Source: a virus
IMG/VR virus record: IMGVR_UViG_3300045260_000030
Coordinates: 1-28,088 of that record
Reading direction: 5' to 3' (one strand)
Length of the DNA stretch: 28,088 bases
Shown: positions 10,001 to 16,454 of the stretch, piece after piece
How the letters are laid out: each line of letters starts with the position of its first letter
Numbering within the stretch: the first letter of the stretch is position 1
The notes under the pieces: generated by a model
Database searches by the model: none
Told to the model about the DNA's origin: nothing
What the model saw: the letters and a program-made list of their open reading frames with translations, nothing else
Translations under genes and position numbers: made by a program

Positions 10001-10384
10001 GGAGCGCCATCGACGGTTGCCGGACCCACCGGGCCCACCGGGCCTCAGGGCGCGGCGTCCACGGTTCCCGGCCCGACAGGCCCGACCGGGGCGGACGGAG
10101 CAGTCGGAGCCGCAGGGCCCACGGGACCGACCGGAGCCGCTGGTGCGGACGGAGCGGCTGGACCGGCTGGAGCCACAGGTCCGACCGGAGCCGATGGATC
10201 GGACGGAGCGGCTGGACCGGCTGGAGCCACAGGGCCGACCGGAGCCGATGGATCGGACGGAGCGGCTGGCCCGGCTGGACCGACCGGGCCCACCGGGCCT
10301 GCAGGCGTCGGACTGGCGGAGGTAGTGGTCGGAACGACCGAGCCGGTCGAGGCGAACGTTCTACTGTGGGTCAACACCGCGTAA
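7079..10384 (+). CDS. Collagen-like tail fibre protein
   Basis: This is a predicted trimeric, elongated fibre of 1101 residues. The GTG start lies 7 bases after GGAAGG (7066-7071). Residues 1 to about 150 form a beta-rich N-terminal domain that may attach to the tail; it loosely recalls upper-baseplate Ig-like domains. Five collagen-type Gly-X-Y runs, dominated by GPT, follow at bases about 7673-8005, 8468-8647, 8870-9115, 9338-9628 and 9851-10312. A globular domain separates runs 1 and 2, and three copies of a 74-residue module separate the others. The tail end (VVVGTTEP...LLWVNTA) resembles C-termini common in actinophage fibres. The repeated DNA may allow length change by recombination. 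The many threonines in GPT triplets are possible sugar attachment sites, relevant to the glycosyltransferase nearby. Confidence 0.88.
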   Translation: MLGNTPKQLTNLRLEEAKSFALVLEFVDKDGSAFHLAGYEVRLIVRQPQRYGGEIVIERLADIIDPIAGTNRATFNLQAADLALPAGEYPYDITLLGSSGYSTPIVKGYFVMGDNTDENTDNVYDEVFPSESLLVTMGGGYCIEVCLQYADALRGDTGAQGPKGDPTGVFIQPDEPGPGEDPPYYPLWVDTDEPTPEYGPTGPTGSTGPQGIQGPTGPTGADSTVPGPTGPTGAASTVTGPTGSTGPRGLPGDTGPTGPQGVRGETGSPGATGPTGPMGPPGDGSGGGETGPTGATGATGPTGPTGPNGPLNILTDVDTAGQGAGEVLTFNGAIWVPKLNTGGAGIITMGYRYVNSTATPASGRLTSNNTATPASATIVYIHRQNEVGDDMSLILESLGNGDWCNIHEASNANDHEAYDIIGPPVLNGDIYEVPVTHFRSSGAGLANNMQVLLAVRKVVNEVPGATGPTGPQGPVGATGPTGAVGATGPTGPTGPTGSTGLQGDIGPTGPQGLVGSTGPTGPAGQATVIIAAGTFDPLTLPADGLIPVDFLDPGVPSAPYQMQPGESIIHSPTSDLWVWNDQPAPGYWTNLGPIQGPQGEPGATGATGPTGATGAQGGVGATGPQGLAGPTGPTGSTGSTGAVGPTGPSGTAGAVGATGPTGAAGATGPTGPTGPQGAEGQATVIIGNGTFDPLTLPADGLIPVDFFEPGVPSVPYQMEPGQSIVHEPTSDLWSWLDEPPPGVWTNLGPIQGPAGATGPTGADGAVGAAGPTGPTGADGAVGAAGPTGPTGAAGAVGATGPQGPVGSTGPTGSTGAAGAIGATGPQGPVGSTGPTGAAGAVGATGPQGLEGMATRIIFSAVFDPATLPADGLIPIDFFEPGSPSAAYQMQPGETLVHEPTTDLWTWLDEPAPGVWSNLGPIQGPIGPTGPTGSTGAAGGIGPTGPQGSVGSTGPTGATGAASTVPGPTGPTGADGAPSTVAGPTGPTGPQGAASTVPGPTGPTGADGAVGAAGPTGPTGAAGADGAAGPAGATGPTGADGSDGAAGPAGATGPTGADGSDGAAGPAGPTGPTGPAGVGLAEVVVGTTEPVEANVLLWVNTA
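8648..9850 (+). repeat. Three copies of a 74-residue protein module in the collagen-like fibre
   Basis: The module occurs at 8648-8869, 9116-9337 and 9629-9850. Each copy reads roughly G-x-AT-x-II, then FDP[10 protein letters not shown](I/V)-DF, a PYQM or AYQM segment, a HxPT(S/T)DLW core, and a final LGPIQGP. Each copy is flanked on both sides by Gly-X-Y runs. Exact length conservation with scattered substitutions indicates duplication together with collagen segments, then divergence. The regular spacing would give a beads-on-a-rod fibre. The module's fold and ligand are not recognised. Confidence 0.9.
10147..10280 (+). repeat. 54-bp tandem repeat in collagen coding region
   Basis: Two adjacent 54-base units (10147-10200 and 10201-10254) differ at one base, and a partial third unit follows from 10255. 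Each unit encodes six Gly-X-Y triplets, so gain or loss keeps frame and collagen register. Similar in-frame tandem copies occur nearby, for example a 45-base unit at 9356-9400 and 9401-9445. Confidence 0.85.
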
Positions 10385-10393
10385 GGAGATTCC

Positions 10394-10819
10394 ATGTACT
10401 TGACTCAGAGCGTCATCGCAGACGACGCCTACATGCGGCTGCGCGTCGCATCGGTCGCCGCCCAGCAGGGCTGCGCCAACGACTTCGGCATCGACCCGGA
10501 CCTGTGGACGCAGGAATGGCGGCGGGTGTGGGCGGCCAGCCCCGGCTGGGACACGGCCTGGGAATCGGCGCAGGCCGCAGGCATCACCGAAATCGGTGCC
10601 AAGCCGGATGTGATCACCGACCCGATGATCCTGTCGCAGGTGCAGGTGATGATGCCGTTCGACCATGTGAGCGACCATCGCCCCGAGGTCACCCCCGAGG
10701 AGGAGTGGATCAAGGACTACGTGGATCAGCGGCACGAGACGGCGCTGGCGGAGATCGGGAGAGTAGAAGCGAAGGTGGACGGGTACCACCCGCTGCCCGC
10801 CGAGAACCCCGAGGCGTAG
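10394..10819 (+). CDS. Conserved small protein of the fibre region, function unknown
   Basis: The product has 141 residues, and its ATG follows AAGGAGA by 5 bases, 9 bases after the fibre stop. It is rich in Trp and charged residues in the N-terminal half (RVASVAAQQG..., QEWRRVWAASPGWDTAWE). A segment near residue 75 reads ITDPMILSQVQ. The remainder looks like a charged helix (DQRHETALAEIGRVEAKVDG). The general appearance matches short proteins found next to minor tail proteins in actinophages, but I cannot name a function. Its place between the collagen fibre and the collar genes suggests a minor tail or fibre assembly role. Confidence 0.75.
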   Translation: MYLTQSVIADDAYMRLRVASVAAQQGCANDFGIDPDLWTQEWRRVWAASPGWDTAWESAQAAGITEIGAKPDVITDPMILSQVQVMMPFDHVSDHRPEVTPEEEWIKDYVDQRHETALAEIGRVEAKVDGYHPLPAENPEA

Positions 10820-10822
10820 CGC

Positions 10823-11518
10823 ATGCCAGGTTTCCACTATCGCGATCCGGTCAGCGGCGACATGGTGCTGCTGCCGGACACGACGGTGCGCGAAACCGAG
10901 GCAGATGCGAAGTACGTGAACCTGTCCGGCGATACCGTCACCGGCCCGCTCACCCCGGAGGAACCTCCGACCGATCCCGGTCAGGTGGTGACGAAGGGCT
11001 ACATCGACACGCTGCTGCCCATCGGCTCCATCGCAGCGGTCGTCGATGGCATGGCGTACGGCAGCGGCTGGCTGGTGTGCGACGGTTCGGTGAAGGCACA
11101 GGCCGAGTACCCCGATCTGTACGCGGTGATCGGGACGACCTACGGCGCTGGGGCTGCCGGGGAGTTCAAGCTGCCGGACACCAGGGGCCGGGCCATCGCC
11201 GGGTACCTCGGTTCCGATACCAACTACTCGCCGCTGGGCAAGACCGCCGGTGTGAAGACGGTGACACTGTCCACCTCCCAGGTGCCGAACAAGACCGGCA
11301 ACTGGAACATGCACGGCGGCGGCGACCGCACCTCGTTGCACGCGGTCAGCGGGCGGCTGCTGTCCACCGGCAGCCTGAGCAAGTACGCCAACCCGCAGTA
11401 CGCGAACGGTACCCCTGGCTCCGTCGGTATCGGCGTGTTCAACCTAGGGCACGGCGGAGGCTCGCACACGAACCTCCAGCCGTACCTCGTGGCGCAGTTC
11501 GTGATCAGGGCGGAGTGA
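10823..11518 (+). CDS. Tail collar domain fibre protein, copy 1 of 3
   Basis: The 231 residues begin with a short attachment segment (YRDPVSGDMVLL), then a hinge (TEADAKYVNLSGDTVTGPL) and a KGYIDT stretch seen in phage fibres. A phage tail collar domain follows at residues about 66-128: PIGSI start, GWLVCDGS, YPDLYAVIGTTYG, then FKLPDTRGR. The C-terminal part has NMHGGGDRTS and ends GGGSHTNLQPYLVAQFVI, matching the receptor-facing end of collar/microcystin-dependent-type proteins. It probably sits at a fibre tip or tail side. It starts 3 bases after the previous stop and has only a weak ribosome binding site, so coupled translation is likely. Confidence 0.85.
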   Translation: MPGFHYRDPVSGDMVLLPDTTVRETEADAKYVNLSGDTVTGPLTPEEPPTDPGQVVTKGYIDTLLPIGSIAAVVDGMAYGSGWLVCDGSVKAQAEYPDLYAVIGTTYGAGAAGEFKLPDTRGRAIAGYLGSDTNYSPLGKTAGVKTVTLSTSQVPNKTGNWNMHGGGDRTSLHAVSGRLLSTGSLSKYANPQYANGTPGSVGIGVFNLGHGGGSHTNLQPYLVAQFVIRAE

Positions 11519-11519
11519 T

Positions 11520-12194
11520 ATGGCCGAGCTGAGAGCGCGCGACGGCACTTTCGTCCATGTGATGGGCGGCGGGATGACCGAGGCCGAGGCGGATGCACGG
11601 TATCTGCCGCTGGCCGGGGGCACCATGACCGGCCCGCTGATCGTCCCCGATCCCGTGGAGGACGACGAGGCGGCGAATCTCGACTACCTCTCGTCGGCGT
11701 TCACCGGCCTGATCGTGCTGTATGCGGGGGCGACGGTTCCCGACGGCTGGCTGCCCTGCGACGGCTCCGCGGTCCTGCGCGAGCAGTACAGCGCGCTGTT
11801 CGACCGGATCGGCACCATGTACGGCACGGGCGACGGCGTCACCACGTTCGCCCTGCCCGACCTCGACGGCCGTCTGCTGGTCGGATTGAACGAGGGCGAT
11901 TCGGATTTCAACGCGCTGGGCAAGACCGGCGGCGCAGCCTCGGTGACGCTCAGCAAGAGCCAGGTGCCCAACGCCAGCGGCCAGTTCAACATGCACGACT
12001 CGGCGAATCGCACGGCGGTGCATACCGTTTCCGGAGTATTCACCTCGAGCCTGAACGCGCCGAACCACAGGGTCGGCTACTACAACACCGGAGCATCTTC
12101 GATCATCTACTCCAACCTGAACCTGGGATTCGGCGGCGGCAGCCACGAGAACCGGATGCCGTCCATCGTCCTGCAATACATCATCGGAGCCTGA
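11520..12194 (+). CDS. Tail collar domain fibre protein, copy 2 of 3
   Basis: The 224 residues have the same architecture as the preceding gene. The N-terminal segment leads to the hinge TEAEADARYLPLAGGTMTGPL (residues about 20-40). The collar domain spans about 62-122, with PDGWLPCDGS, YSALFDRIGTMYG and FALPDLDGRLLVG. The C-terminal part contains FNMHDSANRT and ends NLGFGGGSHENRMPSIVLQYII. The start is one base after the previous stop (TGATATG). It is a paralogue by tandem duplication, strongly diverged outside the core motifs. Likely role: surface recognition or structural fibre tip. Confidence 0.85.
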   Translation: MAELRARDGTFVHVMGGGMTEAEADARYLPLAGGTMTGPLIVPDPVEDDEAANLDYLSSAFTGLIVLYAGATVPDGWLPCDGSAVLREQYSALFDRIGTMYGTGDGVTTFALPDLDGRLLVGLNEGDSDFNALGKTGGAASVTLSKSQVPNASGQFNMHDSANRTAVHTVSGVFTSSLNAPNHRVGYYNTGASSIIYSNLNLGFGGGSHENRMPSIVLQYIIGA

Positions 12195-12195
12195 C

Positions 12196-12861
12196 ATGGC
12201 CGAGTTGTATTACCGCAACGCCAGCGGGGACATGGTGCCGCTCATCGACTTCCACACCACGGAGGCCGATGCGAAGTACGTGCCGGTGACCGGCGGCGAC
12301 ACCGGCCCGATCATCGGCCCGTCCGCCACTGCAGGGAGCGAAGCGGTCACGATGGCCGACGCCGACCTGCCCGCCGGGATCGTGATGCCGTTCGCCGGGG
12401 CCACCGCACCGGACGGCTGGTTGATCTGCGACGGCTCGGCAGTCTCCCGCACCACGTACGCCGATCTGTTCACCGCCATCGGCACCACGTTCGGCGTCGG
12501 CGACGGCTCCACCACGTTCAACCTGCCGGGCATCCGAACGCTGACACCGATCGGCGGCACTTCGCTGAACGACAAGCCCGGGGCCTCGACGGTGACGATC
12601 AGTGCTGCGCAGATGCCGAACTCCACCGGACAGATCAAGATGCACGGCTCGTCCGACGGAGCGGGAGGATGGCGCTCGGTCCTCGCCAGTTCCACAGGCG
12701 TTCTCGCCCCTTCCGGCGGCGGGAACACCTATCAGTCGCACGCCACCGCATCCACCGGGGCGGGCAGCCACAACGGTTTCTCGCTGAATCTCGGATTCGG
12801 CGGCGGGTCGCACGAGAACAGGCAGCCGTACATCGCTATGCACTACATGATCAGGACATGA
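12196..12861 (+). CDS. Tail collar domain fibre protein, copy 3 of 3
   Basis: The 221 residues are a third collar paralogue. It opens AELYYRNASGDMVPL, close to copy 1 (SGDMV-LL), then TEADAKYVPVTGGDTGP. The collar domain is at about 58-118: PDGWLICDGS, YADLFTAIGTTFG, GSTTFNLPGIRT. The end is NLGFGGGSHENRQPYIAMHYMI. It begins one base after copy 2 ends and overlaps the glycosyltransferase start by 4 bases. The middle (residues about 150-190), where the three copies differ most, is the best place to look for specificity. Confidence 0.85.
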   Translation: MAELYYRNASGDMVPLIDFHTTEADAKYVPVTGGDTGPIIGPSATAGSEAVTMADADLPAGIVMPFAGATAPDGWLICDGSAVSRTTYADLFTAIGTTFGVGDGSTTFNLPGIRTLTPIGGTSLNDKPGASTVTISAAQMPNSTGQIKMHGSSDGAGGWRSVLASSTGVLAPSGGGNTYQSHATASTGAGSHNGFSLNLGFGGGSHENRQPYIAMHYMIRT

Positions 12862-13775
12862 GCATGAAGATCGCAGTCGCCACCATCGCACTCAACGAAG
12901 CGTCGTTCGTCCGTCGCTGGTACGAATCTGCCAAGGATGCCGACTACTTGGTCATCGGCGATACCGGGTCGGAGGACGACACGATCAACGAGGCCCGGTC
13001 GCGGAGCATCCATGTCCACTCCCTGACCATCAAGCCGTGGCGGTTCGACGACGCGAGGAACGCGCTGCTGGCGCTGATCCCCGCAGACATCGACGTAGTG
13101 GTGACCCTCGACATGGACGAGGTGCTGATGCCCGGGTGGAGGTCCAAGCTCGAAGCCGCACCCTCGGCGGACAGGTACCTCTACGACTACCTGTGGTCGG
13201 ACGACATCAGGTTCACAGGCGAGCGGTGCGTCAGCCGGAACAACTGGCGGTGGAAGCATCCCGTCCACGAGACGCTGCAGTTCACCGGGGAGCCGGAGAT
13301 GGTGGCGGTGAACGCCGGCTTCGTCATCAAGCACCTCCCGGACGACACCAAGTCGCGGAGCCAGTACCTGCCGCTGCTGGCGAAGGCGGCGCAGGAATCT
13401 CCGAACGACGACCGCATCGCCCACTACTACGCCAGGGAACTGTTCTTCCACGGCAGATGGGCCGCGGCCCGTGTGGAGTTCATGCGCCACCTCGGCATGC
13501 CGAGCGCAGTGTGGGCCGACGAGCGGGCACAGTCCTACCGCTACCTGGCGAAGATGGACGACTATCCGGAGCGGTGGCTGCTGAAGGCGTGCGCCGAGGC
13601 CCCGCATCTGCGGGAGCCGTGGGTCGATCTGGCCCGCCACTACATGGCCGAAGGGCGCAAGGAGGAAGCAGCCGGAATGATGGCCCGTGCGCTGTCCATC
13701 ACCCAGCGTCTGGGCACCTACATCTCCGAGGACTCTGCCTGGAACGATGCCGAACTGGAGGCGTTGGTGAGATGA
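12858..13775 (+). CDS. Family-2-like glycosyltransferase
   Basis: The predicted sugar transferase has 305 residues and should be cytoplasmic, as no signal or membrane segment is seen. It starts IAVATIALNEASFVRRWYESAKDADYLVIGDTGSEDDT-like: the N-terminal nucleotide-sugar fold with NE near residue 13 and GDTGS at 34-38. The metal-binding DxD is DMD at 85-87 (TLDMDEVL). The RFDDARN segment (62-68) matches the conserved (F)-x-ARN site of this subgroup. The C-terminal half has helical pairs like TPR repeats (DRIAHYYARELFFHGRWAAARVEF). The start chosen is the ATG at 12858 overlapping the previous stop as ATGA; 12864 is also possible. An earlier in-frame start would run inside collar copy 3 and is rejected. 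Possible targets are the Thr-rich collagen fibre, other virion proteins, or host wall sugars. Confidence 0.8.
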   Translation: MSMKIAVATIALNEASFVRRWYESAKDADYLVIGDTGSEDDTINEARSRSIHVHSLTIKPWRFDDARNALLALIPADIDVVVTLDMDEVLMPGWRSKLEAAPSADRYLYDYLWSDDIRFTGERCVSRNNWRWKHPVHETLQFTGEPEMVAVNAGFVIKHLPDDTKSRSQYLPLLAKAAQESPNDDRIAHYYARELFFHGRWAAARVEFMRHLGMPSAVWADERAQSYRYLAKMDDYPERWLLKACAEAPHLREPWVDLARHYMAEGRKEEAAGMMARALSITQRLGTYISEDSAWNDAELEALVR

Positions 13776-14005
13776 GAACCGGCTGGCCGCTGCTCTTCAT
13801 CGGCGCACTGCTCACCATCGGGTCGGGCGCAGCGCTGGTGGTCCGCACCGATTTCAATACCGAGGAACTCGCAGCCGCTTTCATCCTGATGGGTGCTGGC
13901 CTGGTGATGCTGGGCTCATGGGCTGCCATCGAGATCAAGACGCTGAAAGGCGGCAACCGTCTGAAGACTGCCGAGGTTCAGGAGGAGTCCGATGATTCCG
14001 GGTGA
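13772..14005 (+). CDS. Two-helix membrane protein, holin candidate
   Basis: The 77 residues start at an ATG overlapping the glycosyltransferase stop (ATGA). Two hydrophobic segments are visible, residues about 5-24 (WPLLFIGALLTIGSGAALVV) and 33-53 (LAAAFILMGAGLVMLGSWAAI), joined by a short polar turn with an acidic pair. The C-terminal 20 residues are charged (KTLKGGNRLKTAEVQEESDD). Size, two helices, charged tail and a peptidoglycan hydrolase two genes further on fit a class II-like holin, which would form lesions in the host membrane to trigger lysis. No family-specific motif proves this, and another small membrane protein remains possible. It overlaps the next gene by 14 bases. Confidence 0.65.
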   Translation: MRTGWPLLFIGALLTIGSGAALVVRTDFNTEELAAAFILMGAGLVMLGSWAAIEIKTLKGGNRLKTAEVQEESDDSG

Positions 14006-14237
14006 ATGGGTGCGCGAGGCGGCATGCCGCGGCGTCGGCGATCTGGAGATGTTCTTCCCCGACACGGCTGCCGAGGCCCGCAAGGCGAAACAGTTCTGCT
14101 TCTCCTGCCCCGTGCAGCAGCAGTGCCTGCAGTACGCGCTGAAGTCGCAGGCGTCGTCCTACGGGCACGCAGGGATCTGGGGCGGGACCGATGAGCGGGA
14201 GCGCAACAAGATTCTGAAGCGGATGAAAACGCTATGA
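13992..14237 (+). CDS. WhiB-family iron-sulfur regulator
   Basis: The 81 residues contain the four cysteines of a WhiB-like 4Fe-4S cluster: Cys12, Cys36, Cys39 and Cys45 (C-x23-CxxC-x5-C). The G-(I/V)-W-G-G turn is at 61-65 (GIWGG), followed by a basic C-terminal stretch (ERERNKILKRMK). The family is restricted to actinobacteria and their phages and acts with the primary sigma factor on transcription. The known phage example from mycobacteriophage TM4 interferes with host WhiB2 and septation. The start follows GGAGGAG closely (about 4-5 bases) and lies inside the previous gene by 14 bases. It is encoded within the putative lysis set, an uncommon position. Confidence 0.93.
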   Translation: MIPGEWVREAACRGVGDLEMFFPDTAAEARKAKQFCFSCPVQQQCLQYALKSQASSYGHAGIWGGTDERERNKILKRMKTL

Positions 14238-14335
14238 GGCTGATCGCGATCATCATGTTCATGATCCTTGTGGCGGCAGGTACCTCTTATCTGGTGTTCT
14301 GGTTCGAGAAGGAGAACGGAGAAGACGATGACTAA
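14234..14335 (+). CDS. 33-residue single-span membrane peptide
   Basis: A short frame starts with the ATG that overlaps the WhiB stop (ATGA) and ends at TAA 14333-14335, overlapping the next gene by 8 bases. The product is one hydrophobic helix (residues 3-23, LIAIIMFMILVAAGTSYLVFW) followed by the charged tail FEKENGEDDD. Overlaps at both ends argue for translation in the operon. A role as second holin, antiholin or regulator of lysis is plausible from position and size only. Confidence 0.55.
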   Translation: MRLIAIIMFMILVAAGTSYLVFWFEKENGEDDD

Positions 14336-15041
14336 TCCATGCCCCGGCAAGAGTGTGACCACCGGCTACGGAGTTCCGGGCGGGTGGTGCGGAGGCTCGC
14401 ACAAGGCGTACGACTATGCGGCGAACACCGGCCACGATGTGGTCGCGGCTGTTCCCGGTGTCGTCACCGGCCTGTCGTGGGGTTCCAGCTTCGGCACGCA
14501 GATCGTCATCGACAACGACCGCTTCCCCGACGGCAGCCCCGGGCTGTGGGCGCTGTACGCGCACCTGTCGAAGAAGTCGGTGTCCGTCGGGCAGCGCGTA
14601 TCGGCCGGTCAGAAGATCGGCGAGGTCGGGAACACCGGCAACTCGACCGGCCCGCACCTGCACTTCGAGGTGCAGGGGCAGGACTACTGGGTGTGCGGCG
14701 GCGGCAAGAACCCGCAGAAGTGGACCTCCTTCAACGCTGGCTCCGGCGGCACCGATCCGTACCCGACGCCCAGCGGCAAGGTCGTGTACCTCGACAAGCT
14801 CCGCTACGGGCAGGACGACAGCGACAGCGTGTGGCACCTGCAAGATGTGCTGAACGGGCATCCGCTCAACGGAGGGCAGACCCTGCCGACCACCGCCTAC
14901 TACGGCGAGATGACCGATCACGAGGTGCGGTTGTGCCAGCAGCAGCACGGGTTCGGCAACGACCCGAACAACCAGTCCTACGTCGGGCCGCAGCAGGCGG
15001 AGCATCTGTTCGGCGGCAAGGGCTACGACATCAGGAGTTGA
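14328..15041 (+). CDS. M23 peptidase with C-terminal wall-binding-like domain, endolysin candidate
   Basis: The 237 residues form a predicted zinc endopeptidase that cuts peptidoglycan peptide bridges. The M23 zinc and catalytic residues are visible: His25 and Asp29 (HKAYD, in place of the usual HxGxD with Gly replaced by Ala), His79 (LYAHLS), and His110 and His112 (GPHLHFE). The catalytic domain covers about 10-115. After a linker, residues about 155-235 (LRYGQDDSDSVWHLQDVLNG..., TAYYGEMTDHEVRLCQQQHGFG) resemble peptidoglycan-binding domains of actinophage lysins. No signal peptide is seen, consistent with holin-dependent release. The start at 14328 was chosen because it overlaps the upstream peptide and follows GGAG. 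A virion-bound lytic enzyme is the alternative, as fibre genes flank it. Confidence 0.85.
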   Translation: MTNPCPGKSVTTGYGVPGGWCGGSHKAYDYAANTGHDVVAAVPGVVTGLSWGSSFGTQIVIDNDRFPDGSPGLWALYAHLSKKSVSVGQRVSAGQKIGEVGNTGNSTGPHLHFEVQGQDYWVCGGGKNPQKWTSFNAGSGGTDPYPTPSGKVVYLDKLRYGQDDSDSVWHLQDVLNGHPLNGGQTLPTTAYYGEMTDHEVRLCQQQHGFGNDPNNQSYVGPQQAEHLFGGKGYDIRS

Positions 15042-15042
15042 T

Positions 15043-15525
15043 ATGCCAGCGCTCAAATACTGGGACAGCAACATGGGGCAGTACGTCCCGTTGTCCTGGG
15101 CAGCCATCGGCCCCACCGGACCCACGGGACCGGCGGGCCCTGCTGGTGGCGAGCAGGCGCTGGACGATCTGACCGATGTGGTTGCGCCTGCCACCACACC
15201 CGCCGGCAAACTGCTGGGCACGACGGCGGAGGGTGCCTGGGGAGCGGTGGACGCCCCGACCGGCGAGGTCGAGGAAGCACCGATCGACGGCACGCCGTAC
15301 ATGCGGCAGGACGCGGACTGGGTCAGCGGCCAGACCGGGGCGTTCCTGCCGCTGACCGGCGGCACCATGCTCGGCCCGCTGATCCTGGACGGCACGGAGC
15401 CCGCGAGCGGCCCGGCAGCGGCCGACAAGGATTATGTGGACTCCCGCATCTGGACCGGCACCCAGGCGCAGTACGACGCCATCGGCACCAAGGACCCCGA
15501 AGTCCTGTACGTGGTGACCGGCTGA
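15043..15525 (+). CDS. Fibre or minor tail protein with short collagen segment
   Basis: The 160 residues begin with an attachment segment like that of the collar proteins (LKYWDSNMGQYVPL), then a short collagen run ([13 protein letters not shown], residues about 23-35), a low-complexity linker (DLTDVVAPATTPAG) and the fibre hinge FLPLTGGTMLGPLIL near residue 105, followed by KDYVDS. It ends WTGTQAQYDAIGTKDPEVLYVVTG-like, a short C-terminal cap found in many actinophage fibre proteins. AGGAG lies 7 bases before the ATG. It probably links or caps fibres. The stop and the next start share one base (TGATG). Confidence 0.8.
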   Translation: MPALKYWDSNMGQYVPLSWAAIGPTGPTGPAGPAGGEQALDDLTDVVAPATTPAGKLLGTTAEGAWGAVDAPTGEVEEAPIDGTPYMRQDADWVSGQTGAFLPLTGGTMLGPLILDGTEPASGPAAADKDYVDSRIWTGTQAQYDAIGTKDPEVLYVVTG

Positions 15526-16445
15526 TGCTGATCAACACGGCGGACCAGATCTACCTGGGCGACCAATCGGTCTCCCGGGTGTACCAGGGCGATGTCCTGG
15601 TGTGGCCCTCGGAGAGCGGCAATACGTTATCCGCCGCATTGACGAAGATAGCGGGCCAGGCGAAGGTGCGCTGCACCGTGTCCTACGACGGCACGGACCC
15701 CGACGAGTACAAGTACTGGCTGTCCGTGAACGGCGGGGCGTACCAGTTGAAGGGCACAACCGCTGCCACGACGTTCGATATGTCCACGACGTACAGCTCG
15801 AAGAACCGGGCGAAGGTGGAGTCGCTGAAGAACGGGCTGCTCATCACCACGGCGCTGACGAACGAGGTCACCACCGATGCGGCACCGCCGCCCCCCACGA
15901 AGCAGAAGACGGTGACGCTGAGCCGGGTGGAGTGGGGCACCTGGCGCGGCAACGGCACGCAGCGGTACTACAACAGCAACGCGCTGTACTCCGGGTACTT
16001 CTCCGGCACCAACGGCAACCAGCGCAGTTCTGCAAGGTTCAACATCCCCGGCGATCTGCGCAACTGCAAGAGCGTGGACAAGGTGGAGTTCTCCGCCTGG
16101 AACGATCACGCCTACAACGGCGATCTCACCTCCTCTCCCGGCCGCACGGTGTGGCTGGCCGTCCACCACTACGGCGACTTGAACTCCGCCAACGGCATCC
16201 GCTACGGCAGTACGGCACCGTTCGCCTCGTTCCGGGCCGCCAAGCGCGACGCATGGGTGGGCGGTGCGCAGTGGGTGGACATCACGAACTACGTCTGCCC
16301 GGGCCGTTATTCGGTGAAGGAGGAGTTCCGGCGCTGGGGAGCGCAGGGGCTGCATTTCCATCAGGCACCGAACAACAGCCAGGCCCACTACGGCTACGTC
16401 AGGAACGACGTGCGCCTGCGCATCACGTATACGGTGTACACGTAG
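15525..16445 (+). CDS. Minor tail / receptor-binding-type protein
   Basis: The 306 residues start with ADQIYLGDQSVSRVYQGDVLVWP, a short N-terminal attachment motif common in actinophage minor tail proteins. An Ig-like beta-rich domain follows (residues about 30-115). A Pro-rich linker (APPPPTKQ) then leads to a C-terminal beta-rich domain of about 180 residues with many Trp, Tyr, Asn and Ser (EWGTWRGNGTQRYYNSNALYSG-like start). The C-terminal domain is a good candidate for host contact. The coding start overlaps the preceding stop by one base, so expression is likely coupled to it. The exact receptor and fold are unknown. Confidence 0.75.
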   Translation: MLINTADQIYLGDQSVSRVYQGDVLVWPSESGNTLSAALTKIAGQAKVRCTVSYDGTDPDEYKYWLSVNGGAYQLKGTTAATTFDMSTTYSSKNRAKVESLKNGLLITTALTNEVTTDAAPPPPTKQKTVTLSRVEWGTWRGNGTQRYYNSNALYSGYFSGTNGNQRSSARFNIPGDLRNCKSVDKVEFSAWNDHAYNGDLTSSPGRTVWLAVHHYGDLNSANGIRYGSTAPFASFRAAKRDAWVGGAQWVDITNYVCPGRYSVKEEFRRWGAQGLHFHQAPNNSQAHYGYVRNDVRLRITYTVYT

Positions 16446-16454
16446 GAGGCGACG

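Noticed and set aside
8836-10038. Minus-strand frame encoding a Gly-Pro-Val collagen-like protein
   Set aside because: The reverse complement of GGN-CCN-ACN repeats also reads as Gly-Pro-Val in one frame. It is a by-product of the real GPT repeats, and no start signals were seen.
9338-10312. Regularly repeated DNA resembling a repeat array such as CRISPR
   Set aside because: The repeats are in-frame collagen triplets, there are no unique spacers of constant length, and no cas genes are near.
12669-12857. Longer start for the glycosyltransferase
   Set aside because: It would overlap collar copy 3 by almost 200 bases, and the extra residues are Arg/His-rich shadow sequence. The ATGA at 12858 gives the expected N-terminus.
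14268-14327. Earlier start for the M23 peptidase
   Set aside because: The extra 20 residues lie inside the small membrane peptide gene and have no ribosome binding site. ATG 14328 has GGAG upstream and fits the domain start.
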